In this document: piece after piece, positions 23,600 through 35,110 of the stretch
How positions within the stretch are numbered: the first letter of the stretch is position 1
Layout: each line of letters starts with the position of its first letter
Source: Eonycteris spelaea
Lineage: Eukaryota > Chordata > Mammalia > Chiroptera > Pteropodidae
Direction of reading: 5' to 3'
Length of the DNA: 64,000 nt
Assembly: GCA_003508835.1 (NCBI GenBank)
Contig: PUFA01000007.1
Location: 14,221,001-14,285,000, forward strand
Notes under the pieces: generated by a model
What the model was told of the DNA's origin: nothing
Database searches by the model: none
What the model saw: the letters and a program-made list of their open reading frames with translations, nothing else
Translations under genes and position numbers: made by a program

Positions 23600-23671
23600 T
23601 TACAGGGACCTCCCCAAGCCCCAGCTGAGCAAGAGCTCGGGTTTCAGCTCGCCAGGCTCTCTCATCCTCAT
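23600..23671 (-). other. Candidate upstream ORF in the PAMR1 5' leader
   Basis: The only ATGs between the coding start and 23700 on the minus strand are at 23669-23671 and 23663-23665, in one frame. They open a 23-codon ORF (MRMREPGELKPELLL and onward) that ends at TAA (23600-23602), 69 nt before the main ATG. It matters only if transcription starts to the right of 23671, which the sequence cannot show. Confidence 0.4.
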
Positions 23672-23760
23672 CTGAGGGAACCACCTTCAGCGAGAGCGAC
23701 GTCAGCCCAAACCTCTCTCTGCCGCCTTAACCCTTGCGGGGCCTGGGGAGGCGTGGCCAT

Positions 23761-25080
23761 GCAGGGAGGCTCAGAGTGAGGCTGGAAAGCACGCCCTGGG
23801 GCAGGAAGGCCAGCCCTGGTCAGGCGGGGCTACCTGGCCAGGTTGGGGGAGGGGCGCGGCTGGCAGGCCCCTGGATGGCTGGATGAGGCAGAGGTAGGTG
23901 GGGCTGTGGAGCCGCTCAGGTGAGGCCCGAAGCCCCAAATACATTTTCCCACCCACCCATCCCCAAGCCGCACCCTTCCTCCCCTCCACTCCCAGTGGCA
24001 GGGGTCAGGAGCTCCCCTGCCGACCAGGAGTGGCCTTGCGGGGATGAACCGGTGATGGAACCCGGTGATGGGAGGAGAAAGGGACCAACCCTCCACCCCT
24101 TTCCACCTCTCTCCCCAAGCCCTCTTTCTGCCTAAACTCTCCCTCCCCTGGGTGTTTGCTCCAGGTGTTCACAGTTTGGAAACCTTACCTTCTGCATCCA
24201 CAGGCTGCAGGGAACTTCATCTCCCCATCAGGTGAGGTCAGCAGCATCACCAGCTCCCGCCCTTATGCCAGGCATGGTACTGGGTTCGGGAATAAAAGTA
24301 CACGCAGGACACTGCCTTCGTTGTGAGGGCCTGCAGTCTAGGAACAGAGGTAACAAGTGACATTTGAAGTGAGGAGAAAGGATGCTTAGAAGAGTAACTG
24401 CTGACTTTTTTTTTTTATCAATTCCTCTGGCCCAGGTATGTAGGTACCTTTATGGATGAAGAAGCGCCCATACTCAACCTTATAAGCTCAGGGGAGGCCT
24501 GCAAGGCGGGCTGTACAAACTCCAGACTGAAAAGTAACCACCTAGGATGGTCAGAACATAAAAGTTCCTAACAGCGGGTCCTGGCAGGTGTTCCCGTCCT
24601 AGTGTTGCAACTTCCTCTGCAAAGGTCAGTCATTACCTTCAGTGAGCCTATTGTCTTTTTGCTTCTAAGATAACAAAGCTCTGAAATGTTCATCTTTTCC
24701 AGACCCCTCGGGCAGCCCCACCAGCAGGAGACCACAGAACCCCCTCACTGTTATCTTGTCCTTGAAAACCGTCTCTATGCTGTAAATATTAATTATTAAC
24801 AACCCTGTACCCATCCATGGAAAAGGAAGTCTGTCTCTCTGGTTTACTTTTTATCTACCCCCAGAGGTTCCCCGCTTTTCTTTCTCCCCCCCCCCCAATC
24901 TACCACCAATGGATTTCATGGAACCCTCCTTACCTCTCCTCCTTTGATTCTAATGCAAAACTGCCATTCTCCAGAGCATTTTCCAATTCTTTGAGATGCT
25001 GCTTTGGCAATTGTCATCAGTTTGGTTCAAATAAACTCATAAAAATTCTCTACAGGTTTGGACTTTTCTTATGTTGATAA
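23761..25080. other. GC-rich upstream flank, largely unassigned
   Basis: GC-rich to about 24.1 kb, then ordinary composition. The piece at 24265-24400 resembles an old LINE-type repeat, and 24420-24480 a worn MIR. A C-run (24887-24897) is present. I see no gene. Confidence 0.5.
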
Positions 25081-25084
25081 CGTG

Positions 25085-25280
25085 TAGGTATTAACTCATT
25101 TATTCCTCACAATAAACCTATCATCTCCATCTTAGAGCTAGAGAAACTGAATCATTGAGAGGGTCATAGTTCATCCAAGGTCACACAGCACAGTGAGCAA
25201 ATGTCAGAGCCAAGGTTCCAGCCCAGGCAGCTTGGGTCCAGAGGCTACGGTCCTAGCCCCCAGGCTCTACTGAGTTTTAG
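25085..25280 (-). repeat. MIR SINE
   Basis: Reverse MIR order: 'aactcatttattcctcacaa', 'agagaaactgaatcattgag', 'ccaaggtcacacagcacagt'. Confidence 0.8.
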
Positions 25281-25294
25281 GATGCTGTGTGTAC

Positions 25295-25450
25295 AGCATT
25301 TTATTTAACCATTATAGTCCATGTATAAATAGATGGTATTGTCCACATAGTGTGAATGCAAAAACCAAGACGAGAGGCTAAGTGACTTGCTCAAGGTCAC
25401 TTGGCTGAAGTGCAGAGCAGGACTCACACCCAGGTCTAACTCAGGGAAGA
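25295..25450 (-). repeat. MIR SINE, second adjacent copy
   Basis: Reverse MIR signals 'gctaagtgacttgctcaagg' and 'tcacacccaggtctaactca' lie immediately beside the previous MIR in the same orientation. Confidence 0.65.
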
Positions 25451-26159
25451 GCTGGGGCTCCAGGCCATGCTTCATCCCAGTTTGTACAATCAGATGAAGA
25501 ACCAAAGTTGAAAGACGTGACTGTTCAGGCCTGGGGCAGGAAGGTTTCTGTGAGGGAAGCTTCATCTGGGGCCTGAGAGAGAGGCAGAATTGCAATCCAT
25601 GGGGGCATGGGGAGAATTTTCTAGAAGGAAAGACTGAATTTTGCCAGTGCCACTAGGAATACTATGTATATGTTACATGTTTATATCACAATTAATTATT
25701 CTTTCCCCACGAATCCATGGCAACGATCTCTATATATGAACAAAAGCCAACCCAACGGGATAGATAATACATGTAGTTTGGGTGTGGCAGAGAGCAGGAA
25801 AAGAGGAAGAATGTGGCGGGTGGATTGGATTTTATTCTGCAGTTAATGGTGGGGATTAATGCCAGTTTAGGAACAGGGGATGCTGGGCCCAAAGCAAAGT
25901 TCTAGGGAGAAAAATTTGCCCTGGTACCCAAACTGAGGGATGAAAGAGGCCAAGACTGGCACAGAGAGCAATGGACTGTGGACAAAGGCTTAGAGTAAGG
26001 AGTAAGCACTGGGAATGAGGGAAAAGGCGATGAGAGACACTTGGGGACAGTAGACTGCCCGGGGCCAGCCACAGACCCGATGGGCAGGAGCCTGACACAG
26101 GTGCTCCTCTGGAAGAGAAAATCCTAATCCCGGCCCTGCTCCTGGGCCCACTGCAGTGA

Positions 26160-26420
26160 AGCGACCGGAAGAAAGGACTCAGCAGTCAGAGACCTGGGTT
26201 CAAATCCTTGATTCGCCACTTTCTGACTGACGATAAGCACGCTAACTCACTCTGAATCTGTTTTCTCATCTGTAAAATGGAAGTAATAATCAAAGCAATT
26301 ATAGACCATTGGAAGAATCTGATGAGATTATGTACATAAGGCCCTTACAGAGGGCCTAGCTCATACTAAATGCTTGACACATATTAATCATTATCTGTAT
26401 CAGCAGTCTGAGACTGACCC
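26160..26420 (+). repeat. MIR SINE, near full length
   Basis: Forward MIR order: 'gagacctgggttcaaatcct', 'gccactttctgactgacgat', 'gttttctcatctgtaaaatg', ending in 'tactaaatgcttgacacata'. Confidence 0.85.
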
Positions 26421-27600
26421 CATGGTATGAGCCTTCTTCCTCACCCTCAACTTCCCTATCCAGGAGAAATTTGTTTTAAACAAATTTGTTTAAAACAAAA
26501 GAGTAGCCTTAAAAGTGGGGGAAAATACCAAAGGCCAGCATATTTAAGCAGTGGAGGGCAGAGGTTAGAGGAGGGGAATTTTACTTTGTTGCCGGTCAAC
26601 CAGCTCCATCCTTTGGTGATGGGAGTGGAGAGGATGTAACTTAGTTTCTAAATAACTGGAGGTATTAGAGCCTCTCAGGAGTCTTTTTCTCCATCAGCTG
26701 ACAGTACCACTTTCTTCTCTCATCTCCTCTCCCCCCAACACACACAACCTTCCTGAGTTGATACCTAGCAGGCCTCCCTATGACAATTATACTTCCAATG
26801 GGGTGGGGCCCAGGTGATGAACCTAGCTGACTGCTCCCAGGAAGTCCCTGGTGCAAGCGTTTGCTTCTCCAGGCTTTAAGCACCTGGACACACTTCTATG
26901 TTCCTGCCCGCAGGAGTAATTTCGTCTCTGCTAGTTTGTTGTCACTAATTTGGGTTGTTTGAAATTTCCTGGGGCTTTGGAACCTGGAAAGGAATTCTCA
27001 AAAAGGAGTGAGACATATTTCTCTGGGGACCTCAAAGCAGTGATCAGATAGCACTTTGTTGAACTTTTATATAAGCCTGGCGGGTAGGGAAGAGAGAAGC
27101 TACTATGACTTTGATAGAGAAAAGGTAAGTAGTTCGCCTGAGACCATACAGCCTACACAAATTTCAACTTTCCTACTTCACTTTAGCTTATTCTCTCCCC
27201 ATTATGGTCCACTCAAATTTTCATACTGATAGAGTTTAGTGTTCTTCTAAATCAGGGGATCTTGACCTGGGTTTCACGAAGTCCACTGGGAGGGAGTTTT
27301 GAGAGGGCCTTTGAACCTCTGAGTATTATATGCAAAAATTATGCATACATTTTGGCGGGGGGGGGGGGGTAAGAGAGAGCCATAGCCTTCTTCAGAGTCT
27401 CAAGGGGATCTGCAAACTCCTAACTTTTTTTTAAGAATCACTGATATTCATAAGTTGACACTGAAAAACTGCCCAGATGTTTAATGGATTTGGGGAAAGT
27501 GTTTAGTATAAACAATCATAAATAATCATTGAATCTGGGGATAAACTGCACAATGAATATTTGGAGGACCCCCCCCTCCCTTTTTTCTATTTCTGCCTTA
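26421..27600. other. Unassigned intergenic stretch
   Basis: No gene or named repeat recognised. It contains a 13-G run (27357-27369) and a short inverted pair 'ttgttttaaacaaatttgtt' near 26469-26488. Confidence 0.5.
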
Positions 27601-27604
27601 AGAA

Positions 27605-27835
27605 CACTTGCTCTGGATCATATTGCTTAGTGTTGAATCCAGCTGGATCACTTAATACCTGCGTCCGTGCGGGCAGGTTATTTCACCTATGATGGCCTTA
27701 GTTTTCTCATATGTTAAGTGGGAAGAATAATGGTACCTACCCCCATAAGGTTAGAATAAAAAGCTCCAACAGTGCCTAAAATATACTATGCACTGAGTAA
27801 ACATTGGCTGTTTTGATTAGTTATCTCTCCCTCCT
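27605..27835 (+). repeat. MIR SINE
   Basis: Forward MIR blocks: 'ggcaggttatttcacctatg', 'agttttctcatatgttaagt', 'acctacccccataaggttag', 'ctatgcactgagtaaacatt'. Confidence 0.8.
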
Positions 27836-28855
27836 GTCCTTACCTTCTACACCCACTACTGGGAGGAAGAAATCACTAGAAAGCTGTGGGTAAAAACGGC
27901 AAAGTGCCATGCTGGGAATTAGGGAATAATACTTGGAATTAAGAATTATCTACTTAAAATCAGGACTCAGAAAATCACAATAGGCTGTAGTAGATGGAGT
28001 TGGGCCACCCATTTAATCATAAGCCACAATGCCCACTAATTTTCTCCTGGAAGAAAGAGGCACTCTAACCTGCACCACCAGGAAGGCTGGTTGTATGTGA
28101 ACACACAGAAAGAAACAGCAGAGAAGGCCGTGCTGTGAATGCCAACAGCTCCCCAAGCTATTAACTTCTGTAGCTCAGCAGCTGAGTAGCAACCATAGAA
28201 TGAGTGGAAAGAACTGGGGTAGAAATTGGTCTGCAAACCTGAGAGCGGCATCTTAGATTGCTCGTAATTAATTTTGGTTTCCATCAGCTGCACAAAACAC
28301 AAAGTCCAGGTTAACCGGGGCCAGAGATGGAGAACAGTAGGTCTGTAGAAAAGACCAAGGGCCCTTCCACTGGAGTCTGCTATAACCGGCCCCACCGTGG
28401 AAGTGGCCAGGTCTAATAAATACCGGCTGTTCACCTACACAATACGTAATAATGTTCTGCCTCAAGGTCTGGCTCAGCGCCACTGTCTTTCCACTGGGAG
28501 TCAGGCAAGAGGGTAGGTGTGTCTGTGGTTCTTTCTCTGGCCACATTCTTCTTGCTCTATGTCACTCTTCATGCAAATTGCTGAAAGCCAGTGAGCCTCT
28601 CTCTTTCGTAGTCAATGTGCTCCTGAATCACTTGGGGGAACCAACTCTTGACTTCCACATGTATGTTTATAAACGTTGATTTAATAAAAATGTTTTCAGC
28701 TATGCAACCGAACTGCAAAGCATTACACAAAACGCTGGCAAAAAAAAAAAAAAACTGACCACAATCCATGTGGCTTAAGAGTTACATGTAGTTGAGCCAA
28801 GGTAACAAAAAGTAGAAAAACTCCAAGAGAAGACAACAGGGTACAGTGGCACAGA
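27836..28855. other. Unassigned intergenic stretch
   Basis: Holds a 132-codon minus-strand open frame (28036-28434) with no recognised similarity, and an A-run at 28741-28754. I see no splice context or repeat family I can name. Confidence 0.45.
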
Positions 28856-28859
28856 CAAA

Positions 28860-29070
28860 AATGCAGTGGTCAACAGACTCCAGGATGAATCAAGGCTCCA
28901 CTACCTACCAGCTGTGTGAACTTGGGCACATATGATGGCCCCTCTGAGCCCAGTTTCCTGATCGGTAACAAGAAGGTAATAGTTACCTTGTAATTTTGGT
29001 GAAGGATTAAAATGGATCTGGCATACATAATGGCAGCTCAGTCAGTGTTGACTGTTATTGTAACTATCAA
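28860..29070 (+). repeat. MIR SINE
   Basis: Forward MIR blocks: 'ctaccagctgtgtgaacttg', 'agcccagtttcctgatcggt', 'ttggtgaaggattaaaatgg'. Confidence 0.8.
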
Positions 29071-29339
29071 TGAATATCTAATTTTAGGGTTTTCCCAAAA
29101 TTCTCCCTTCGGCTATTTAACTGAAATTAAACTTAATAGGTACCATTTTCCTCAGGTCTGGTGATGTCAGTTAGGTTATGTGCCTGACTTAAGTACAGAT
29201 TGACTTGAAGCAAATGCACATCTGAAAAATATATTGCCTTGCGCATGTATTCTTCTAGGTGTTGTGGAGGTCTAGGGAAAGTGTGCCTTTGTTTTAAGAC
29301 AAATTGAGAGGCCTGTCCTAAGCAGACCCTGTCCAGATG

Positions 29340-29790
29340 TTAAAGAAGAAAGTGTTTGGAAACTTTATTCAAGGGACCACTGCAATGCGGTGTTGCAGAG
29401 GGGAATGAAATTGGGCTCAATTCTGAATACAACAAGAAAAAGTGGAAATTTATAGCCAAGAAATAGGGTGTGGGTCAGTGGGTGGAAAATTTCTAAGAGG
29501 AAAAACATCAGGGGTAAGAGGGGCATTCTGGCTGAATGGATTTGATAGGATTCTTGCTGATGGCAGGCCAGGGTGATCAGATATCCCCTTGGGGAGGAGG
29601 GGAGGAGGAATTTAATTAGATATCAAGGGTAATCAGACATCAATGACGGAAGATTCCCACTAAACTGACTTAGCAGGATTTTGCTCTTGAGAACACAGCC
29701 CAAGGATAGGGCCAACTTGAAAAAAAGGCTCAGAGAAGCTTAACTAAAATTTGATTAAGAAGAGTGTGTTTATCACAGGACCCAAAAAGT
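29340..29790. repeat. Probable LTR-like repeat, family unknown
   Basis: The internal pattern (repeated 'atcagatatc' / 'gatatcaagggtaatcagac' motifs and 'aaactttattcaagggacca') looks like an old interspersed repeat, but I cannot name it. Confidence 0.3.
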
Positions 29791-29919
29791 ACCCTGCCTT
29801 GTGTTGACTGTCTAGTTTAATCCTGTCACCTGTTCACTGGGATAAATAGGATTTGTATATAAAGCAACTGGTCTCCTTCTGTGGACCCCCCTTCCATGTG
29901 CTAAAGGAGAAAAGAAAAT

Positions 29920-30480
29920 TTATTCAGTCAACACCATTTTACTGCATGTCTACTATATGCCAGATAGGTCCTTGGAGTATGGCTGTAAACGACACCTGTG
30001 TGTCCCTCACCTTGTGGATTTACAGACCAGATAGCAATGAGGCATTGAGCAAATGTGATGAGCAACACAAGTGAGGAAAGAACGTTCTAGAAGCATGTAA
30101 TAGGGTAAGGAGGCAATGTCGTCTAAGGATCAAAAAAGCTTCCCGTAGGAAGTGGCATTGACCTTCAGACCTAAAAGAAAAAACAGGGGAGGGAGGGTAG
30201 AGGACAGTGATGAGGAGGGCCATGTAATGAGGCTGGAGATGCAGGCAGGCCTTGCAAACCATGATCTTTATTCTAAGGGCAGTGGGAAACAATTTGAGGG
30301 TCAGCGACTGGATCAGATTTGTGCCTCGGACTCAGCTCTCTGTGACCGCATCCTGTATCCAACAGAGTGGAGAGAAGTGGCTGGACGTGACAGGCACTGA
30401 GGAGGGAGAGAGGGTGGGTCAGTGATTGTGGCGTATGTAAGAGGACAGCAGTGAGAGAGCAGTCAGAGATGACTCCCCGT
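29920..30480 (+). repeat. Ancient LINE-type repeat (same family as 52.5 kb)
   Basis: It begins 'catgtctactatatgccaga', continues with a gained/lost-weight-style GA-rich body ('gaggctggagatgcaggcag'), and ends near 'gagatgactccccgttaatg'. It is probably an L1M 5' region. Its part 30279-30405 recurs inverted at 30958-31087. Confidence 0.5.
30279..30405 (+). repeat. Left arm of a 127-bp inverted repeat
   Basis: The plus strand here aligns to the reverse complement of 30958-31087 with about 17 differences (about 87% identity). Shared blocks include 'atcagatttgtgcctc', 'gagtggagagaagtggctgg' and 'gtgacaggcactgagg'. Confidence 0.85.
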
Positions 30481-30504
30481 TAATGACCATGTGGATGTTG
30501 GGGG

Positions 30505-30836
30505 TACACTGTAGTGTGCTAGCGGGTCCCCCACACCCAGTCATTCTCTCTCAGATCACTCGCTCTGGGAGAAGCCAGCTGCCACGTTGTGTAAGCCGTC
30601 CTAGGGAGAGTCTCACGTAGAAACCTCTCAAGAATGAGCTTGAAAGCAGATTCTCCAGCCCTTCCCACGTCTGCGGCCCCAGCCAGCCACTTGACTGCAG
30701 CCTCATGTGAATCCCCCAGCCAGAGCCAGCCAGCTCAGCTGCTCCCAGATTCCTGCCCCGCAGAAACTGGATGAGACGATAAACTGTGTTGTTTTAAGCT
30801 GCTAAATTTGTTACACTGCAATAAATTACTAATATA
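30505..30836 (+). mobile_element. MLT1-type MaLR solo LTR
   Basis: The right part reads 'ttgactgcagcctcatgtga', 'gctgctcccagattcctgcc', 'gttgttttaagctgctaaat' and ends near 'caataaattactaatata', typical of MLT1 LTRs. It lies between the two inverted-repeat arms. Confidence 0.75.
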
Positions 30837-30957
30837 AAAGGTTTCTGAATTGGGCAATCTGGGTTAAAAACACTAAAACTGTCTGTACCCTAGTAAACCT
30901 GCAGCCAAGCAAAAACTGCTGGCCAGAGACATAATCACTGATTCCATCCGTTTTTCC

Positions 30958-31087
30958 TCCTCAGTGCCTGTCACATCCAGCCACTTCTCTCCACTCTTTT
31001 GGATGTAGGACTCGGCCACAGAGAGCCAAGTCTGAGGCACAAATCTGATCTTGTCACTGGCTCTCGAATTGTTTCCCATTGCCCCGA
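30958..31087 (-). repeat. Right arm of the inverted repeat
   Basis: Inverted partner of 30279-30405. The 69-codon minus-strand open frame here is part of this repeat and not a gene. Confidence 0.85.
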
Positions 31088-31129
31088 ATGAGAAATGCTA
31101 CTATCGCAGTGAAGAGGCTTTCAATTGTA

Positions 31130-31395
31130 ACATAATAACAGGCCCGATTGCTGTGGCTTAAGCAATAAAGAATTTTATTGTCTTGTATAGCAATAAATCC
31201 ACAGGTAGTGGCTCCAAGTTAATTCTGTGGCTCAACGTTAGTGTTAAATCTCCAGGTCCAGATTACAAAAGCTATGTACAGGATGTATGCATTTATACAA
31301 AATTGCTTATTTATATTTTAGCTAAAATTTCCTATCCCATACTTTGTGACGTCTTCCCCTTTCAGCAGGAACTGCTACCTGGAAGGTAGTAAACG
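31130..31395. repeat. Probable interspersed repeat, family unknown
   Basis: The stretch 'gtggcttaagcaataaagaa' followed by 'cacaggtagtggctccaagt' resembles a common mammalian repeat, but I cannot give its name. Confidence 0.35.
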
Positions 31396-31499
31396 TCATT
31401 CCTACAAATAGTTTAATAGTTTAATGATATGTGTTTGTCTTCATAAACAGCAAACTCAGGTTCTGATAATTATAGTCACCGGGCTTCAAAGAGAGTAGA

Positions 31500-34400
31500 A
31501 CGCTTAGTCAAGGCAGGTCACTATGCTAAAATCAGTGCCCTGGCTGAAAAAACTTGAACTCCCAAACATGAGCTTGAATCACCTGAATGGATGCTCCAAA
31601 GATTGTGGTTCCACTGACTTTCCTGAATCCTCCATGCCTACAGAGATTGCTCACCTGTCCCTACTAAGAACTAGAACTCTCCCCTGTGGAAAGATACAGC
31701 CTGGGCCTCTCCATTGCAAGAGAACAGGTATTCTCAGGTCTTTCCTCCAGACTTGTCCTGGCTGCCATATATGCTGGGGTTAAATCCTTAACTAGGGCTA
31801 CATCGCAGCATAATCCAAGTTTAGGGAGTGATGCGTCTGATAAGGAAAAAAAGAGACAAACCCAATTGGAGTTGCAAGAATTAGGTAGCATGTACCAGCA
31901 GGAGCCAGGGGAGTACCCGCGGAATTGGATTTTGAGGGTGCTTGATCAAGGAGTACAGAACATAAGAATCGATAGGCAAGAGTTCGCCTACTTGGGAGTA
32001 ATATTCAGGGACTTGGGTATGGGCAAATTGGATATTAGGTAACTCTTAGAAACCTGGAGAAAGCAATAGCCCACACTGACCAAAGTGGTAATGTCTGAGA
32101 TGCCAGAGATGGTGGGATTACGTGGCTCAGGGAAGCAGACATGCTAGATCGGACATGTTATGTGAGGACATAACATCCATCAGAGATTCTGTCCCATGGG
32201 AGGACGCAAAGAACACACTACTCAGCAAGACCATCAGGAATGTGCTGATGGGACGGCTGTTGGCATCACTGAGACATTCAGTGGTGGCTTTCCTCCACAG
32301 GCTAGGGTTGACTAAAGGAAATACACCGCAGCTCTTGGGCGACAAGTAGCAAGGGGCATGGCGAGGCCTTGACGCAACAGAGTCCAGGTGATGGTGTTTA
32401 ACTGCCATAAAGAAAGGGGCCCTACGGTCCGTTCATAACCAGCAACATTGAAGGAACAACCCAGGGGGCTTAACCCACCAGGTGTTGTGAAGATGTGTTA
32501 GTAGGACACAGCATCCCTAGAGACAAAATAAACAGGTAGACAAGGAGTGTGCTACTTAATACACACAATCAAAAAAAGGCGAGAATGGGTGAGGAGGAGC
32601 GAAGGGTGGTACCCCCGACAGTAAATCATGAGCCTTTGTCAAGTCCCAGACCTGAGCCAGTTTTCATGCCTCTGCCTCGTCAGCTACAGAGGTGGGATGG
32701 ATCCCCACAAGGAAGTACGGCAACACCGTGGCAAGTATACATCACAATGAGTCTCTTCATATTGCCCTAAAAAGACCTACAAATACTTATTCAGATGACG
32801 GCGGACTGAGGAAAGAGAAATACCCATACATTTTGAGAGTTGTTGGACACAAAGTCTAAAGAAACATCAATATATGGAGACCTGAAATAACACCATGGCC
32901 ACCTGTTAGAGGCATATGAAAGCAAGTTAATCAATTGAGTCCTGCCACACGCCAGCTTACGGTGGGATCCAGTGAATCCATGGACCCATCCAGTGGTCAT
33001 TTTCCTGGTCTCCAAATATAATGGGGATTGGCAAACGCAGCTGTTGAACTCCTCCATGAGATCCTTGGCCCTCATAATAGAAAGGCCAAGTAAAACCTTC
33101 TGCAACTGCCTTTTCCCTTCCTAAGGTGGTGAATCAAAAACCAAAATTACATTCCTGGGGGAAGGTGGAGATTAATGCCACTGAGGATCTTATTGAGGTA
33201 GCGGTGGTCTTTTTCATATCTCCATATCTCAATCTAATTCACTGGTCAGGTCCCTGAAGAAACCAGATGGATAAGGTAGAATGACTGTAGACAGGTACAA
33301 GCACGTACTCAACCAGGCAGCAGGTCCAGTATGGCTGTGTTGACACTCATGATATCTTTGCTGGAGCATATTAACATGGACCCAGGTAGATAGTATGCAA
33401 GCATCACGTTCTTTTCCATCCCAATCCGAGAAGAGAGTCAGAAACAATTTACATTCATGCGGCATGGAAGATAATATACAGTACTGTCCTCGGTCTATGT
33501 TACTTCCAATGCTGTCACAATATAGTCAGAAGAAATCTGGACCGTCTGGACATGCTGCAAAAATTCACATTGATTCATTACATCAGTGACAGAGCAGGAA
33601 GAGTAAGAGATGGCTAGCACACAGGAGGCCTTGGTACAGCAACTCACTTCAGATGGTAGACGATAAACCCTACGAAGATGCAGGGACCCGGCACATTGCT
33701 AAAGTTTTCAGGGGTCCACAGAGCAAGGGCATGCTGAGGCATACTATCCGAAGTAAAAAACAAGTTGCCGCATTCTTCATCCCCTAGATGAAGAATGAAA
33801 TATGATGTCTGTCAGGACTCTTTGGGTTGGGTCTTAGAGGAAACACATTCCACATCTAACAATACTACTCCAGCCCACACGCCAGGAAATCTGAAAGGTA
33901 GCCAGCTCTGCCTGGGGCCTGGAGCAAGAAAGGGATCTGCAGTCAGTCCGGGCCATGGTACAGGTAGCTCTGTCACTTGGAGCATATGATCCAGCAGACC
34001 ATCTGGTGGAGGTTTCAGTGGTGGGAAACGATGCAGTAAGGATCTTACAGCAAGCCCTAGTGGGAGAATCACAACATGGAGCCCTGGGGTGCTAGACCAA
34101 GGCCAGTCATTTGCAGCATTTTTTTTTTGAGGAACATACCCAAGAGCGTTACTGGGCCTTCATGGACATGGGATGTTTGACTCTGGGGTATCAAGTGACC
34201 ATGAATATACAACCGCCTGTCGTGAGCTGAACTCTATCAGACCTTCCAAGTCATAAAGTTACACAGGGCCAGAGCAGACCATTCTGAGATGGAAGTGGTA
34301 TATCCAGAACGGATTCCGGCCAGGACCCCCAGACTCCCATACCATACTCCGTGGTTGCCCAGTGCCCCTCTCTCAGCCTGCATATGGCCGGATGGTTGGC

Positions 34401-34880
34401 GGGGGCAGGGGGTTATCAATACAATTAGCTGAATATGAGTGCAAACTGGAGATAGACAGTGGGAGTATTCCAGAGCAGACTTGAATGACAGAGCTAAGAG
34501 GAACTCTTTCCAATTCGTGGGGCTTTGAGTGACACACCAGGTCATCTGCATTGTGTGGAAGGAAAAGTAGTCTGAAGCAGAACTTATATAGACTCACGGA
34601 CAGTAGCAAATGGCCTCACTGGCTGATCGGGAGCCTGAAATGAAAAAGACTAAACGAGTGGAGACAAGGAGGTCTGGAGTAGGGGCATATGGTTCGGCAG
34701 TGGACACCCAGCATGAACAAAAAAACGTGATCACGGTGGACAAGAAAGCAGCCACCACAGAATACCCAAGTAGACAGAAATGACTCAGCCGGTTGACATT
34801 AGCCAGTATTTGTCATCAGCTACCCACACCTGGCATGATGGGCACATGAACAGGAAGGCCATGCTAGCAGAAATAAAGGT
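31500..34880 (+). mobile_element. Decayed ERV-L-like endogenous retrovirus, internal region
   Basis: The plus strand shows a gag-like stretch, best seen in the open frame 31686-32042, whose second half has the spacing of conserved residues known from the ERV-L/MaLR gag end. From about 33.1 to 34.0 kb the three frames in turn give reverse-transcriptase-like pieces, and 34.55-34.88 kb gives RNase H and integrase-start-like pieces. Many stops and frameshifts break it and no envelope region is seen. I could not identify matching flanking LTRs or a primer-binding site. The order gag then pol and the orientation support one insertion. It is non-functional and very old. Confidence 0.6.
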
Positions 34881-34984
34881 TACACAATGCAATAGCCTAA
34901 ACTAATGTTTACTGAAACCAATCTAACAGCTGCCACCCCTGAATAACCTGCACGCAACAAGGCCCAATGCTGAGCCCCTGATGT

Positions 34985-35110
34985 GTGCTATTCTAATCTA
35001 GGACTGGGACAGGGACCTGAGATTTTGCATTTCTAACAAGAACCCAAAGATGCCAGTGATCCCAATGATGTGAATGATACTGGTCTGTGTGCTCTAGTTT
35101 GAGGTGTAAG
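34985..35110 (+). mobile_element. MER5-type hAT transposon fragment
   Basis: 'gattttgcatttctaacaag' followed by 'gatgccagtgatcc' and 'tactggtctgtg' is the characteristic right half of MER5-like elements. Confidence 0.7.

Larger units (their letters stand above)
23330..23760 (-). promoter_or_regulatory. PAMR1: PAMR1 promoter and 5' UTR region, GC-rich
   Basis: Base composition rises to GC-rich, with scattered CpGs, around and upstream of the exon 1 start codon (23528-23530). No TATA box is evident at a suitable distance. On the minus strand a CTGACGTC element (23698-23705) resembles a cAMP-response element (ATF/CREB site) about 170 bp upstream of the ATG. The transcription start cannot be placed by eye. 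This looks like a CpG-containing, TATA-less promoter. Confidence 0.65.

Noticed and set aside
23445..23684. 79-codon minus-strand open frame across the exon 1 region, considered as an overlapping upstream ORF
   Set aside because: It opens with GTG, not ATG, and has no in-frame ATG before the PAMR1 start. It is an out-of-frame shadow.
30152..30400. Possible small gene with a paralogous copy at 30873-31079
   Set aside because: The similarity is the DNA inverted repeat. The frames are incidental.
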